A DNA stretch of 64,000 nucleotides from Streptomyces fagopyri (GCF_009498275.1 NZ_CP045643.1:5518001-5582000); one strand, 5' to 3'. Shown: positions 17,982 through 27,004, counted from the stretch's first letter. Notes: a model not told the origin generated them from the sequence alone. Numbers and translations are program-made.

Positions 17982-18566
17982 CTAGTTGGCCCGCGCCCGC
18001 TCGTGGCGGGCCCGCGCCTTCGCGGCGTCGACGACGTCCCGGGTCCGCAGCACCGCCTCGGGTTCGGGCTGCCCGGCCGCGGGCTCCTCGGCGGAGGGCT
18101 CCTCATCCGGCAGGGTGCGGAACACCCACGTGCGGTACGACCAGAAGCGGAACAGGGTCGCGACGCCGATGCCGACGAACTTGAAGACGTTGCTCTGGAG
18201 CTGGCTGTCCCAGCCGAAGCCGTACGTCGCCACGTACAGGACGCCGTTCTCGATGACCAGTCCCACCGCGCTGAACAGCACGAAGAGGGTCATCTCCCGG
18301 GTACGGCCGCCGCGGTCGCGGTCCCGGTAGGTGAAGTAGCGGAACCCGACGTAGTTGAAGACGATGGCGACGATCGTGGCGATGACGCTGGCCCGTACGA
18401 CCTGCAGACCGGTCGCGTGCCGGACCAGGTTGAAGGTCACCAGGTTGACGAGCAGGCCCGCTCCGCCGACCGCGCCGAACTTGGCGACCTCACGCAGGAG
18501 CTGGTCGAACCGGCGGCGAACCGCGCCGCGAGGCCTCGTGCGAAGCCCCGAAGAAGCACTGCCCAT
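17982..18566 (-). CDS. GtrA-family membrane protein
   Basis: 194 residues with four hydrophobic helices (about 28-48, 58-76, 92-114 and 125-145) and the GtrA signatures FGAVGGAGLLVNLVTFNLV, FNYVGFRYFTYRD and RFWSYRTWVF. The Ala/Glu/Arg-rich cytoplasmic tail is low complexity. GtrA proteins are thought to move or hold polyprenyl-linked sugars at the membrane for envelope glycosylation. It is convergent with the kinase gene and divergent from purK. Confidence 0.88.
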   Translation of the reverse strand: MGSASSGLRTRPRGAVRRRFDQLLREVAKFGAVGGAGLLVNLVTFNLVRHATGLQVVRASVIATIVAIVFNYVGFRYFTYRDRDRGGRTREMTLFVLFSAVGLVIENGVLYVATYGFGWDSQLQSNVFKFVGIGVATLFRFWSYRTWVFRTLPDEEPSAEEPAAGQPEPEAVLRTRDVVDAAKARARHERARAN

Positions 18567-18821
18567 GGTGTCGCCAGCCCCCGTCGATCGGTCATCGGTC
18601 GGTCGTCGTTCGGTTATTTCAACCCGGCCATGCTAACCAGCGGCTCCCTGTCCTGCCTGTGGGCAGGCTCACGGGTGTGGAAAAAGCGGGCCACCGGCGG
18701 CGGCGGGCGCAGGGCGTGAGGGAGGGCGTACGAGAGGGCCTGTGGGAGGGTGGGCGGGCGGGCCGCGCGGCGGCCGGGACGGGGTCGCGGAGAGCGGAAT
18801 CCGGTCCCCCGGCGCGGCCGA

Positions 18822-18827
18822 TACTCT
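18822..18827 (+). promoter_or_regulatory. Candidate -10 element for leaderless purK mRNA
   Basis: TACTCT lies six bases before the GTG start codon at 18834. A transcript starting at about the G of GTG would carry no leader. No clear -35 hexamer was seen. Confidence 0.5.
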
Positions 18828-18833
18828 TGGAGC

Positions 18834-20006
18834 GTGACATTCCCGGTAGTCGGCATGGTCGGCGGGGGTCAGCTCGCTCGTATGACGCACGAGGCTGGCA
18901 TCCCGCTCGGCATCAGGTTCAAGCTCCTCAGTGACACCCCCCAGGAGTCCGCGGCGCAGGTGGTGGGCGATGTCGTCATCGGCGACTATCGCGACCTCGA
19001 CACGCTGCGCGACTTCGCGCGGGGCTGCGACGTGATCACCTTCGATCACGAACACGTACCCGGCGAGCATCTGCGCGCCCTGGAGGCGGACGGCGTTCCC
19101 GTCCGCCCGGGACCTGACGCGCTCGTGCACGCCCAGGACAAGGGTGTGATGCGCGCGAAGCTCGACGCGCTCGGCGTGCCCTGCCCGCGGCACCGGATCG
19201 TGAGCGACGCCGACGACGTCGCCGCGTTCGCGGCCGAGGGCCTCGCGCCCGGCGCCGAGGGCGACGGCTTCCCGGTGATCCTGAAGACCGTCCGCGGCGG
19301 CTACGACGGCAAGGGCGTCTGGTTCGTACGCTCCCTGGAGGAGGCGGCCGAACCCTTCCGCGCCGGCGTCCCCGTGCTGGCCGAGGAGAAGGTCGACTTC
19401 GTACGGGAACTGGCGGCGAACGTCGTCCGCTCACCGCACGGTCAGGCGGTCGCGTACCCGGTCGTCGAGTCCCAGCAGGTCGGCGGCGTCTGCGACACGG
19501 TGATCGCCCCCGCGCCCGGGATCTCGGACGAGCTGGCCCTCAGGGCCGAGGAGCTCGCCCTGCGCATCGCGAAGGAACTCGGCGTCGTGGGCCACCTGGC
19601 CGTCGAACTGTTCGAGATCCGCGAACCCGACGGGACGCCCGGCATCCTCGTCAACGAACTGGCCATGCGCCCGCACAACTCCGGCCACTGGAGCCAGGAC
19701 GGCGCGATCACCTCCCAGTTCGCCAACCACGTCCGCGCGGTCCTCGACCTGCCCCTCGGCGACCCGCGTCCGCGCGCCCGGTGGACGGTCATGGTCAACG
19801 TCCTCGGCGGCGACTACCCGGACATGTACTCCGCGTACCTGCACTGCATGGCCCGCGATCCCCAGCTGAAGATCCACATGTACGGCAAGGACGTGAAGCC
19901 CGGCCGCAAGGTCGGCCACGTCAACACCTACGGCGACGACCTGGACGACGTCCTCGATCGCGCCCGCCACGCAGCCGGTTACCTGAGAGGCACGATCACC
20001 GAATGA
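18834..20006 (+). CDS. purK: 5-(carboxyamino)imidazole ribonucleotide synthase
   Basis: ATP-grasp enzyme of 390 residues converting AIR, ATP and bicarbonate to N5-CAIR in purine synthesis. Visible: [15 protein letters not shown] (Rossmann-like start), [22 protein letters not shown] (ATP-grasp loop), [10 protein letters not shown], and [26 protein letters not shown] at 18834 is needed for the first beta strand. It has no spaced ribosome site but has TACTCT seven bases upstream, so the mRNA is probably leaderless. Its stop overlaps purE by ATGA. Confidence 0.95.
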   Translation: MTFPVVGMVGGGQLARMTHEAGIPLGIRFKLLSDTPQESAAQVVGDVVIGDYRDLDTLRDFARGCDVITFDHEHVPGEHLRALEADGVPVRPGPDALVHAQDKGVMRAKLDALGVPCPRHRIVSDADDVAAFAAEGLAPGAEGDGFPVILKTVRGGYDGKGVWFVRSLEEAAEPFRAGVPVLAEEKVDFVRELAANVVRSPHGQAVAYPVVESQQVGGVCDTVIAPAPGISDELALRAEELALRIAKELGVVGHLAVELFEIREPDGTPGILVNELAMRPHNSGHWSQDGAITSQFANHVRAVLDLPLGDPRPRARWTVMVNVLGGDYPDMYSAYLHCMARDPQLKIHMYGKDVKPGRKVGHVNTYGDDLDDVLDRARHAAGYLRGTITE

Positions 20007-20527
20007 GCCCAGTTGTAGGCATCGTCATGGGGTCGGACTCCGACTGGCCCGTCATGGAGGCCGCCGCCCAGGCCCTCGACGAGTTCGAGATCCCCTACGA
20101 GGTCGACGTCGTCTCCGCGCACCGGATGCCGCACGAGATGATCGCGTACGGCGAGCAGGCCGCGGGGCGTGGGCTCAAGGCGATCATCGCGGGTGCCGGC
20201 GGCGCCGCCCACCTGCCCGGCATGCTCGCCTCGGTCACCCCGCTGCCCGTCATCGGCGTACCGGTCCCGCTGAAGTACCTCGACGGCATGGACTCGCTGC
20301 TGTCGATCGTGCAGATGCCGGCCGGCGTCCCCGTCGCGACCGTCTCCGTCGGCGGCGCGCGCAACGCGGGTCTGCTGGCTGCCCGGATCCTCGCCGCGCA
20401 CGACGAGGAACTCCTCACCCGTATGCGGGACTTCCAGCAGGAGCTGAACGACCAGGCCACCGAGAAGGGCAAACGGCTGCGGGCCAAGGTCGAGGGCGCC
20501 GCCGGCGGCTTCGGCTTCGGGAAGTGA
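20003..20527 (+). CDS. purE: N5-carboxyaminoimidazole ribonucleotide mutase
   Basis: 174-residue class I PurE that moves the carboxyl group of N5-CAIR to give CAIR. Signature [13 protein letters not shown] (phosphate-binding Ser/Asp), the catalytic His in [23 protein letters not shown], and [22 protein letters not shown]. The ATG at 20003 overlaps the purK stop (ATGA), and the purE stop overlaps the dipeptidase start (GTGA), so three genes are translationally linked. Confidence 0.96.
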   Translation: MSPVVGIVMGSDSDWPVMEAAAQALDEFEIPYEVDVVSAHRMPHEMIAYGEQAAGRGLKAIIAGAGGAAHLPGMLASVTPLPVIGVPVPLKYLDGMDSLLSIVQMPAGVPVATVSVGGARNAGLLAARILAAHDEELLTRMRDFQQELNDQATEKGKRLRAKVEGAAGGFGFGK

Positions 20528-21711
20528 CGCGGATGACCTCCCTCGACGAAGCCCGGGACCTGCTGCGGGAGTTCCCCGTGGTCGACGGGCACAACGACCT
20601 CCCGTGGGCACTGCGCGAGCAGGTCCGCTACGACCTCGGCGCCCGTGACATCGCCGGCGACCAGAGCGCCCATCTCCACACCGACCTGGCGCGACTGCGC
20701 GCGGGCGGCGTCGGCGCGCAGTACTGGTCGGTGTACGTCCGCTCGGACCTGCCCGACCCGCTCACCATGACGCTCGAACAGATCGACTGCGTACGGCAGT
20801 TGATCGACCGTCACCCGGCGGACCTGCGCGCCGCGCTGACGGCGGCGGACATGACGGCGGCGCGGGCCGAGGGCCGTATCGCCTCCCTCATGGGCGCGGA
20901 GGGCGGTCACTCCATCGACAACTCCCTCGGCGCGCTGCGGGGGTTGTACGCGCTGGGCGTGCGCTACATGACGCTCACCCACAACGACAACATCGCGTGG
21001 GCGGACTCGGCCACGGACGTCCCCGCCGCCGGCGGCCTGTCGGCCTTCGGCCGTGAGGTCGTGCGGGAGATGAACCTCGAGGGCATGCTGGTCGACCTCT
21101 CGCACGTCGCCGTGACGACCATGCGGGACGCGCTGGACACCTCGGCCGCCCCGGTGATCTTCTCGCACTCCTCCTCGCGCGCGGTCTGCGACCACCCGCG
21201 CAACATCCCGGACGACGTCCTGGAGCGGCTGCCCGCCAACGGGGGCGTGGCGATGGTGACCTTCGTACCGAAGTTCGTGCTCCAGGCGGCGGTCGACTGG
21301 ACGGCCGCGGCCGACGAGAACATGCGCGCGCACGGCCTCCACCACCTCGACACCACCCCCGAGGGGATGAAGGTCCACCGTGCCTTCGAGGAGTCCCACC
21401 CGCGGCCCGTCGCCACGGTGTCGACGGTGGCGGACCACCTCGACCACATGCGCGAGGTCGCGGGCGTCGACCACCTCGGCATCGGCGGCGACTACGACGG
21501 CACGGCGTTCACGCCCGAGGGCCTCGACGACGTCTCCGGCTATCCGAACCTGATCGCGGAGCTGCTCACCCGCGGCTGGTCCCGCGCCGACCTCGCCAAG
21601 CTGACCTGGCAGAACGCGGTACGGGTGCTGGGCGCGGCCGAGGACGTGGCCCGCGACCTGCGGACGACGCGCGGTCCGTCGAACGCGACACTGCGACAGC
21701 TGGACGGCTGA
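20524..21711 (+). CDS. Membrane-dipeptidase family (M19) zinc dipeptidase
   Basis: 395 residues related to renal dipeptidase. All five metal-ligand motifs are present: [12 protein letters not shown] (His and Asp), MGAEGGHSI (bridging Glu), VDLSHVAV (His) and [16 protein letters not shown] (His), plus the [10 protein letters not shown] acidic site. It likely hydrolyses dipeptides or similar small amides in the cytoplasm; no signal peptide is seen. GTG at 20524 overlaps purE; an ATG at 20533 is an alternative three codons on. The link to purine genes is unexplained. Confidence 0.92.
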   Translation: MTRMTSLDEARDLLREFPVVDGHNDLPWALREQVRYDLGARDIAGDQSAHLHTDLARLRAGGVGAQYWSVYVRSDLPDPLTMTLEQIDCVRQLIDRHPADLRAALTAADMTAARAEGRIASLMGAEGGHSIDNSLGALRGLYALGVRYMTLTHNDNIAWADSATDVPAAGGLSAFGREVVREMNLEGMLVDLSHVAVTTMRDALDTSAAPVIFSHSSSRAVCDHPRNIPDDVLERLPANGGVAMVTFVPKFVLQAAVDWTAAADENMRAHGLHHLDTTPEGMKVHRAFEESHPRPVATVSTVADHLDHMREVAGVDHLGIGGDYDGTAFTPEGLDDVSGYPNLIAELLTRGWSRADLAKLTWQNAVRVLGAAEDVARDLRTTRGPSNATLRQLDG

Positions 21712-21830
21712 CCGGGCCGCTTCCCGGTGGGCGGGCGTACCCCCGAACGCTCCGTCCACCAGGAAGCTCCCCCGCGCCCCGTGCGACGGTGACGGTACTG
21801 CGATCACCGTCCACCCAACGGAGCCACGTC

Positions 21831-22991
21831 ATGGCAGACCTGCAGGAAGAACTGCACCCCACCCCCGAGGTGGCGGAGCTCGACCGGCCCGCCGTGTGGG
21901 CGGGGGCCGGGCCGGAGTCCGGGCCGGCGGACCTGGACGTCCCGGAGTCCGCGCCGGCGGCGGCGCGGACGGGCGTCCCGGACGCCGATCCCCTGGAACG
22001 GGCGCGCAGCTTCCTCGCCGGTCATCCCGTCGCCGACGGCTACAGCGGTCTGCCCTGGGCGCTGCGACACCTGCCCTGGTACGACCTGGAGGTGGGCGAG
22101 AGCGCCGTGGACACGGACGTCCCCCGGCTGCGGGAGGGGCGTGTCGGCGCTCTGTTCTGGTCGCTGCACCTGCCCGAGGGGCTGGCCGGGGACCGGGCCG
22201 TCGGGGCCACCCTGGAGCAGCTGGACCTGGTGCGCACGGTGGTCCAGGCCCACCCGGAGGGGCTGCGGATGGCGCACACCGCCTCCGAGGTCAACGACGC
22301 CCGGCACTGCGGCCGGGTAGCCGTCCTGCTGGGTCCCGCCGGCGCCGCCGCGCTCGGCGACTCGCTCGGCATCCTGCGGGCCCTGCGCTCGCTCGGCCTG
22401 CGGGTCCTCACCCTCGCGGGCGCCTCCTGGGCGAGCCAGGCGGGTCTGACCAGGTTCGGCGAGGAGGTGCTGCGCGAGATGAACCGGCTGGGCGTGATCG
22501 CCGACCTCTCCGGGACCTCGGACGCCACCATCGCCCGTACCCTGGCGGCCTCCAAGGCCCCGGTCCTGTTCACCCGCTCCGCGGCCCGCGCGCTGCGTCC
22601 CCACCCGGCGAACCTCTCCGACGACGTGCTCGCCGGCCTGGGCGCGGCGAAGGGGGTGTGTCTCGTCCCGCTCACCGCCGAGCAGGCGGGCCCGACCGTC
22701 CGGGACGTCGCCGACCACCTCGACCACGTCAGGGCCGTCGCGGGCCCGGAGTGCGTCGGCGTCTCGGGGACGTACGACTCCGGGGCCGCGCACCCGCAGG
22801 ACCTCGCCGACGCGTCGTGCTACCCGAACCTGATCGCCGAACTCTTCGCCCGTGGCTGGTCCGAGGCCGACCTCGCCCTGCTGACCTGGGAAAATGTTCA
22901 ACGCGTCGTGCGCACCGCGGACTTCACGGCACGGGCGGCCCAGCAGCGCCGCGAGCCGTCCACGGCCAGGATCGCCGAACTGGACGGCTGA
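21831..22991 (+). CDS. Catalytically dead paralogue of the M19 dipeptidase
   Basis: 386 residues, clearly homologous to the preceding gene along most of its length: [72 protein letters not shown]. Every metal ligand is changed: HND becomes YSG, GAEGGH becomes GPAGAA, LSH becomes LSG, FSHS becomes FTRS, and GGDYDG becomes SGTYDS. A 55-residue Pro/Ala-rich N-terminal extension is added. The frame is intact, so it looks like a maintained pseudoenzyme rather than a decayed gene. ATG at 21831 with GGAG nine bases before; 119 bases after the active copy. Confidence 0.88.
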   Translation: MADLQEELHPTPEVAELDRPAVWAGAGPESGPADLDVPESAPAAARTGVPDADPLERARSFLAGHPVADGYSGLPWALRHLPWYDLEVGESAVDTDVPRLREGRVGALFWSLHLPEGLAGDRAVGATLEQLDLVRTVVQAHPEGLRMAHTASEVNDARHCGRVAVLLGPAGAAALGDSLGILRALRSLGLRVLTLAGASWASQAGLTRFGEEVLREMNRLGVIADLSGTSDATIARTLAASKAPVLFTRSAARALRPHPANLSDDVLAGLGAAKGVCLVPLTAEQAGPTVRDVADHLDHVRAVAGPECVGVSGTYDSGAAHPQDLADASCYPNLIAELFARGWSEADLALLTWENVQRVVRTADFTARAAQQRREPSTARIAELDG

Positions 22992-23084
22992 TCCCGGCCG
23001 TGGCGGACGCGGCGCGGACGCGGCGCGGACACGGACTCGGTCGTACGGACGCGGCCGCCCGGACCCGGCTCGGAGCCGCTCCGG

Positions 23085-23462
23085 TCAGCAGGCGCAGAGG
23101 CAGAAGGGGTGTCCCGCGGGGTCGGCGTAGACGCGCCAGCTCCGCGAGCGGTCCTCGGTGTCCAACGGCCGCGCGCCGAGCGCGAGCACGCCCTTCTCCG
23201 CCGCGTCCAGGTCGTCGACGGTCAGGTCCAGGTGGAACTGCTGCGAGCCCTCGGGCGCCGGCCACCGGGGCGGTACGTGCCCGGGGGCGGCCTGGAACGC
23301 CAGCGACCGTCCGCCGGGCACCGTCAGATCCACCCAGTCCGCGTCCTGCCCGCCTCCCTCCCCGGATTCCACGGTGCCGCCCAGCACCTCGGCGTAGAAC
23401 CCGGCCAGCGCGCGCGGGTCGGGACAGTCCAGGACGACGGCGCCGAGCTCGGCGAGAGCCAT
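23085..23462 (-). CDS. VOC (glyoxalase/bleomycin-resistance fold) family protein
   Basis: 125 residues with the paired beta-alpha-beta-beta-beta units of the VOC fold: LGAVVLDCPDPRALAGFYAEVLGG at the N-terminus, then QQFHLDLTVDDLDAAEKGVLALGA and WRVYADPAGHPFCLCAC. GGAGGAGTC precedes the ATG. The substrate is unknown; such proteins are typically small metal-dependent enzymes or ligand binders. It is divergent from the CGNR-type gene across 114 bases that hold palindromic sites. Confidence 0.88.
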   Translation of the reverse strand: MALAELGAVVLDCPDPRALAGFYAEVLGGTVESGEGGGQDADWVDLTVPGGRSLAFQAAPGHVPPRWPAPEGSQQFHLDLTVDDLDAAEKGVLALGARPLDTEDRSRSWRVYADPAGHPFCLCAC

Positions 23463-23503
23463 GACTCCTCCAACGGGGGAACGGATACTGCACGGATGCC
23501 TGC

Positions 23504-23576
23504 AACCGTTACCCATAGACACGCACATCAGGTAACGGTTACCGCATACTCCCGCACAGGAGGTAACGTCGCAACC
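23504..23576. promoter_or_regulatory. Repeated GGTAACG/CGTTACC operator candidate
   Basis: A perfect palindrome GGTAACGGTTACC (23531-23543; six-base arms and one central base) is flanked by AACCGTTACC (23504-23513) and GGTAACG (23562-23568) with CAACC just before the ATG. Three related sites in a 114-base divergent gap suggest one regulator controlling both the VOC and CGNR-type genes, perhaps the latter's own product. Confidence 0.55.
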
Positions 23577-24146
23577 ATGAACGACCGCGCACCCGCGCCG
23601 GGGGGACTGGCCCTGATCCAGTCCCTGGTGAACACCCTCGACCTCGAATCCGGCGCGGACCGGCTGGACACCGCCGAGGGCCGGGCGGCGTTCGGCCTCC
23701 CGGAGGGCGGGACGGAGGCGGCCCGCGAACTGCGCGAGTCGCTGCGCGCGGTGTGCCTCGCGCACGCGGACCATCCCCCGCACCGGACGGTCACCCCGCT
23801 CGGCGAGCTGCTGGCCGGGGCGCCCCTCCGCCTCACGGTCGACGGCCGGGACGGCGGCGCGGGCTTCACCCCCGCCGTCACCCTGGTACCGGCCGTCACC
23901 TCGGCATCGGCCACCGCCCCGCCCGCCGGCACCCCGTCGCCCGCCGCCGGCGCGCCCCTGGCCGCCCGCGTCGCCGCGGCCATCGCCGAGTCGCTCGTCG
24001 ACGGCACCTGGGCCCGGCTGAAGGCCTGCGAGGCACCGACCTGCCACTGGGCGTACTACGACCGCTCCCCGGCCGGCCGCGGCCGGTGGTGCTCGATGGC
24101 GGTCTGCGGGGCACGCGCCAAGATGCGCCGCTACCGCGCGAAGTAG
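23577..24146 (+). CDS. CGNR zinc-finger (ABATE-domain) family protein
   Basis: 189 residues: an N-terminal helical ABATE-like domain (ALIQSLVNTLDLESGADRLD, residues 10-29) and a C-terminal zinc-binding segment, Cys151-x4-Cys156 and Cys172-x4-Cys177 in CEAPTCHWAYYDRSPAGRGR and WCSMAVCGARAKMRRYR. The usual CGNR tetrad reads CGAR here. The family is annotated as putative stress-linked DNA- or RNA-binding regulators. ATG at 23577 with GGAGG 13 bases before. The region about 100-140 is Ala/Pro/Thr-rich. Confidence 0.85.
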   Translation: MNDRAPAPGGLALIQSLVNTLDLESGADRLDTAEGRAAFGLPEGGTEAARELRESLRAVCLAHADHPPHRTVTPLGELLAGAPLRLTVDGRDGGAGFTPAVTLVPAVTSASATAPPAGTPSPAAGAPLAARVAAAIAESLVDGTWARLKACEAPTCHWAYYDRSPAGRGRWCSMAVCGARAKMRRYRAK

Positions 24147-24212
24147 GTGACGCGGCCGTACGAAGTGGCCCAACCGGCCGCGCCGGTCATCGCGACGGTG
24201 GAGAATGTGGGG

Positions 24213-24255
24213 CGACGCCGGTCCGGCCGACTGAGCCTCGGCCGGACCGGCGTCG
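24213..24255. terminator. Perfect 18-bp inverted repeat
   Basis: The arm at 24213-24230 (CGACGCCGGTCCGGCCGA) pairs fully with 24238-24255 across a seven-base loop (CTGAGCC). It lies between the convergent CGNR-type gene and the acidic-protein gene. Strong bidirectional terminator candidate. Confidence 0.78.
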
Positions 24256-24275
24256 TCCGGGTAGCGCCGCGCCGG

Positions 24276-24929
24276 TCAGGTGACCAGCAGCCGGTTGAAG
24301 AACGAGCGGTAGTGCCGCAGCGCCAGGCGCAGATCCTCCGTGTCCGCCTGCTCGCCCCGGTTCCACTGCCCTTCCAGTTCCTGCTTGTGCTCGGCGAAGG
24401 TGGCGGCGAGCCGCTGCATCACGTCCGCGACGAGGGCGTCGGCCGTGTGCACGGCGTCCCGCGGATCGTCGACGAACTCGCTCTGCACCTCCCGCCAGCG
24501 TGCGCGGAACGCGTCCTCGTCCTCCGTGCTGAGGAGTTGGGGAGTGTCGTCCTGGGCGTCCCGGGTCCCCAGGGTGTCGCCACCGGTGCTCCGGTCACGC
24601 GAACTCGTCTCCTGTGCGCCGGTGTCGGCGACCCGGTCGTCCGGGCCTCCGGCGTCGCGCCCGGCGTCCTCGCCCCTGACCCCGTCGCGCCCGGTGTCGT
24701 CGAATCGGGTGTCCTCGCGTCCCGCGTCGTCGAGTCCGGCGGCGTCGTCGCGCTCCGGCGCGTCGCTCGGTGTGGCCGTGCTCTCACCCGGGAACGCCGG
24801 CGCCCCGGGCGGCGGGCCCGGCGTGTCCTCGGTGGCCCGGTCGCGGGGCTGGGCGAGATCGTCGGTGGTCAGGCCGCTCTCGGTGGCGGTGTCCGGCATG
24901 TCATGGCCTCGTGTGTCCTGGCGGTGCAT
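24276..24929 (-). CDS. Unknown acidic protein with C-terminal FVD-AVH-AD domain; paralogue of the next gene
   Basis: 217 residues. The first 125 are disordered and rich in Asp, Arg, Gly and Thr (repeated DDAGRED/DTGRDG-like units). The last 85 form a helical domain WREVQSEFVDDPRDAVHTAD, ALVADVMQ, then LRLALRHYRSFFNRLL. The same pattern (W..VQ..FVD.P..AVH.AD.LV...M ... HYR.FF/LF..LL) occurs in the neighbouring protein 24955-25512. The ATG at 24929 has GGAGAAG upstream. No TM or signal is seen, so probably cytoplasmic. I do not recognise a named family. Confidence 0.72.
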   Translation of the reverse strand: MHRQDTRGHDMPDTATESGLTTDDLAQPRDRATEDTPGPPPGAPAFPGESTATPSDAPERDDAAGLDDAGREDTRFDDTGRDGVRGEDAGRDAGGPDDRVADTGAQETSSRDRSTGGDTLGTRDAQDDTPQLLSTEDEDAFRARWREVQSEFVDDPRDAVHTADALVADVMQRLAATFAEHKQELEGQWNRGEQADTEDLRLALRHYRSFFNRLLVT

Positions 24930-24954
24930 CGCTTCTCCGTTCCGTCCGGGCCTC

Positions 24955-25512
24955 TCAGGCCCGCGCGTGGCGGCGGCGGCCGCCGTCGGAGAGCAGCTCG
25001 TCGAAGAGGGCGCGGTAGTGCACCATGGCCCCCCGCAGCTGCTCCGTCGTCGCCTGGTGCCGCACACTGAGCGCGTCCACGTCATGGGCGGCCCGGTAGT
25101 GCTCCAGGGTGCGGCCGTGCTCGACCGAGAGGTCCTTGAGCTGCTGCTCGAAGTCCTGGGTCGGATAGCCGCGGTCGTTCATCAGCGAGGTCACCAGACG
25201 GTCCGCGTCGTGCACGGCGCCCTCCGGGTGATCCACGAAGTCCTCCTGCACGCCCGCCCAGTCGCGGGTGTACCGGTCCTTGGTGCCGCTGTCCAACGGC
25301 CTGATGTCCAGGGAGTCGTGCCGCTTCTCCCGGGCCTTGAGGTCACGCTCCGCGGCCGAGCGGTTGTCGGCGCTCTCCACCGTCCGCTCGTACTCGGGAC
25401 CGAAGCGCTCACGGAGCTTCCGGCGCCGCATGAGCTGTGAAGCCACCACCGCGATCAGGGCGATCACCACCACGACAGGAATGATGATGGCCAGAAGTGT
25501 TCCTGTTGACAT
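24955..25512 (-). CDS. Unknown single-pass membrane protein with the FVD-AVH-AD domain
   Basis: 185 residues: an N-terminal TM helix (about 6-27, LLAIIIPVVVVIALIAVVAS) followed by RRRK, a charged linker, and the domain WAGVQEDFVDHPEGAVHDAD, RLVTSLMNDRG ... MVHYRALFDELLSDGG. The domain faces the cytoplasm if the positive-inside rule holds. GGAGG lies nine bases before the ATG. It lies 25 bases upstream of its soluble paralogue, so the two are likely co-transcribed and may form a membrane/cytosol pair. Function unknown. Confidence 0.75.
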   Translation of the reverse strand: MSTGTLLAIIIPVVVVIALIAVVASQLMRRRKLRERFGPEYERTVESADNRSAAERDLKAREKRHDSLDIRPLDSGTKDRYTRDWAGVQEDFVDHPEGAVHDADRLVTSLMNDRGYPTQDFEQQLKDLSVEHGRTLEHYRAAHDVDALSVRHQATTEQLRGAMVHYRALFDELLSDGGRRRHARA

Positions 25513-25660
25513 GGGGCAGAGCCTCCTCGCCGGCGCCCGGTGTGCGCCTCTACAGGTCGGGTCCCCTCAGCCCGGGGATCGAAACGAGATGCGCGGAATG
25601 CCCCGAATGAGGCTTTCGGTGTACGCGGCCTCCGGCGCACGCGGCCATCGCCGTACGCGG

Positions 25661-27004
25661 CTATCGGCGCGGCTCGCCGGAGGGCCGGACGGTGGGTTCG
25701 TCCGCGGGTCCGCCGGAGAGCTTGCCGGCGGGTTCGCCGGGGGGACGCGGGTCCGGTACCGGCGGGGTGCGCAGCGCGCCGAACACGGACCAGGCGACCG
25801 ACACCATCGGAACGGCCACGACCGCGCCGATGACCCCGGCCAGCACACCGCCGCCGATGACGGAGAGGGCCACCACCACGGGGTGCAGCCGGACCGCCCA
25901 GCTGAGCACCAGCGGGTGCAGCACATGGCCCTCCAACTGGCCGACGACCACGATCAGGGAGAGCACCACGAGGGCGATGACCGGACCCCGTGAGGCCAGC
26001 GCGACGACCGTGGCCACCGCCAGCGCGACGGGCGAGCCCACCAGCGGGATGAACGCGGCGAAGAACTCCAGCAGCGTCAGCGGCAGGGCCAGCGGCACAC
26101 CCAGCAGGAACAGGGCGATGCCGACCAGCACCGCGTTGGTGGCGGCCACGATGATGATGCCCCGGGTGTACCCGGCGAACGTCCGCCAGGCCGCCCGCCC
26201 CGCGCGGTCCCACGTGTCCCGCGCGCTCTCGGGCAGCAGCGCCTGGAACCAGTGCCAGAACCTCTCGCCGGAGTGGATGAAGAACAGGGAGCAGAACAGC
26301 GCGAGCGCGGCGGCGGTCAGCACCTCCAGCACCCGCCCGGCGCCACTGAGCGCGCTGCTGAGCAGTGCGGAGCGGTGTTCCGAGAGGTACGCCGTCACCT
26401 TCTCCTGAAGGTTCGCCAGCGCCGCGTGGTCCACATGGAAGGGAGATCCCTCCAGCCACCGCTCGATCCGTCCGGCGCCGCCGGCGAACTCCTGGCCCAG
26501 CCGGTCCGATTCCCCCGCGACCAGACCGCCGACGAGGGAGAGCAGCCCCAGCGCCAGCAGCAGGCTCCCGAACAGGCTCACCGCGGTCGCCGGACCCCGG
26601 GGCAGCCACCGGGCCAGCAGATTGGCCACCGGACGCAAGACCGAGGTCACCACCAGCGCCAGGAACAGCGCGACGGCGACCAGTTGCAGCCGTCCCAGGA
26701 TCTTGAAGCACGCGTACGCGGCCGCGCCCAGCACGAGCAGCCGCCAGGCGTACGCCGCGGCCACCCGCAGTCCGCCGTTCACGTTCACCGGCACGCCGTC
26801 GCGGTCACCGCCACGCCCTGCCACCGCCCCGGCCGTACGGGCCCGGATCGCCGCGCCCACGCCACCGGCGGGCCGGCTGCCCCGTACGACGTACCGCGCC
26901 CGCCGCCCGCCGCGACCGGAGCCGCGGCCCGCGTCCGGCGGCGGCGCGGGCCCGGTGCCGGGAGCACCCGGCCGCCCGTGCGCGCGACGCGACCCGTCGG
27001 CCAC
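25661..27004 (-). CDS. AI-2E family transporter-like membrane protein
   Basis: 447 residues with about eight hydrophobic segments from residue 85 on and the AI-2E (PerM/TqsA-like) signatures GYTRGIIIVAATNAVLVGIAL, EFFAAFIPLVGSPVAL, GQLEGHVLHPLVLSWAVRLHP and GGGVLAGVIGAVVAVPMV. Family members export small molecules or act in ion/solute efflux; AI-2 transport should not be assumed. The first 72 residues are Arg/Gly/Pro-rich and soluble. The GTG at 27004 is the furthest clear start but lacks a good ribosome site, and a later start near residue 70 is possible. Confidence 0.86.
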   Translation of the reverse strand: MADGSRRAHGRPGAPGTGPAPPPDAGRGSGRGGRRARYVVRGSRPAGGVGAAIRARTAGAVAGRGGDRDGVPVNVNGGLRVAAAYAWRLLVLGAAAYACFKILGRLQLVAVALFLALVVTSVLRPVANLLARWLPRGPATAVSLFGSLLLALGLLSLVGGLVAGESDRLGQEFAGGAGRIERWLEGSPFHVDHAALANLQEKVTAYLSEHRSALLSSALSGAGRVLEVLTAAALALFCSLFFIHSGERFWHWFQALLPESARDTWDRAGRAAWRTFAGYTRGIIIVAATNAVLVGIALFLLGVPLALPLTLLEFFAAFIPLVGSPVALAVATVVALASRGPVIALVVLSLIVVVGQLEGHVLHPLVLSWAVRLHPVVVALSVIGGGVLAGVIGAVVAVPMVSVAWSVFGALRTPPVPDPRPPGEPAGKLSGGPADEPTVRPSGEPRR

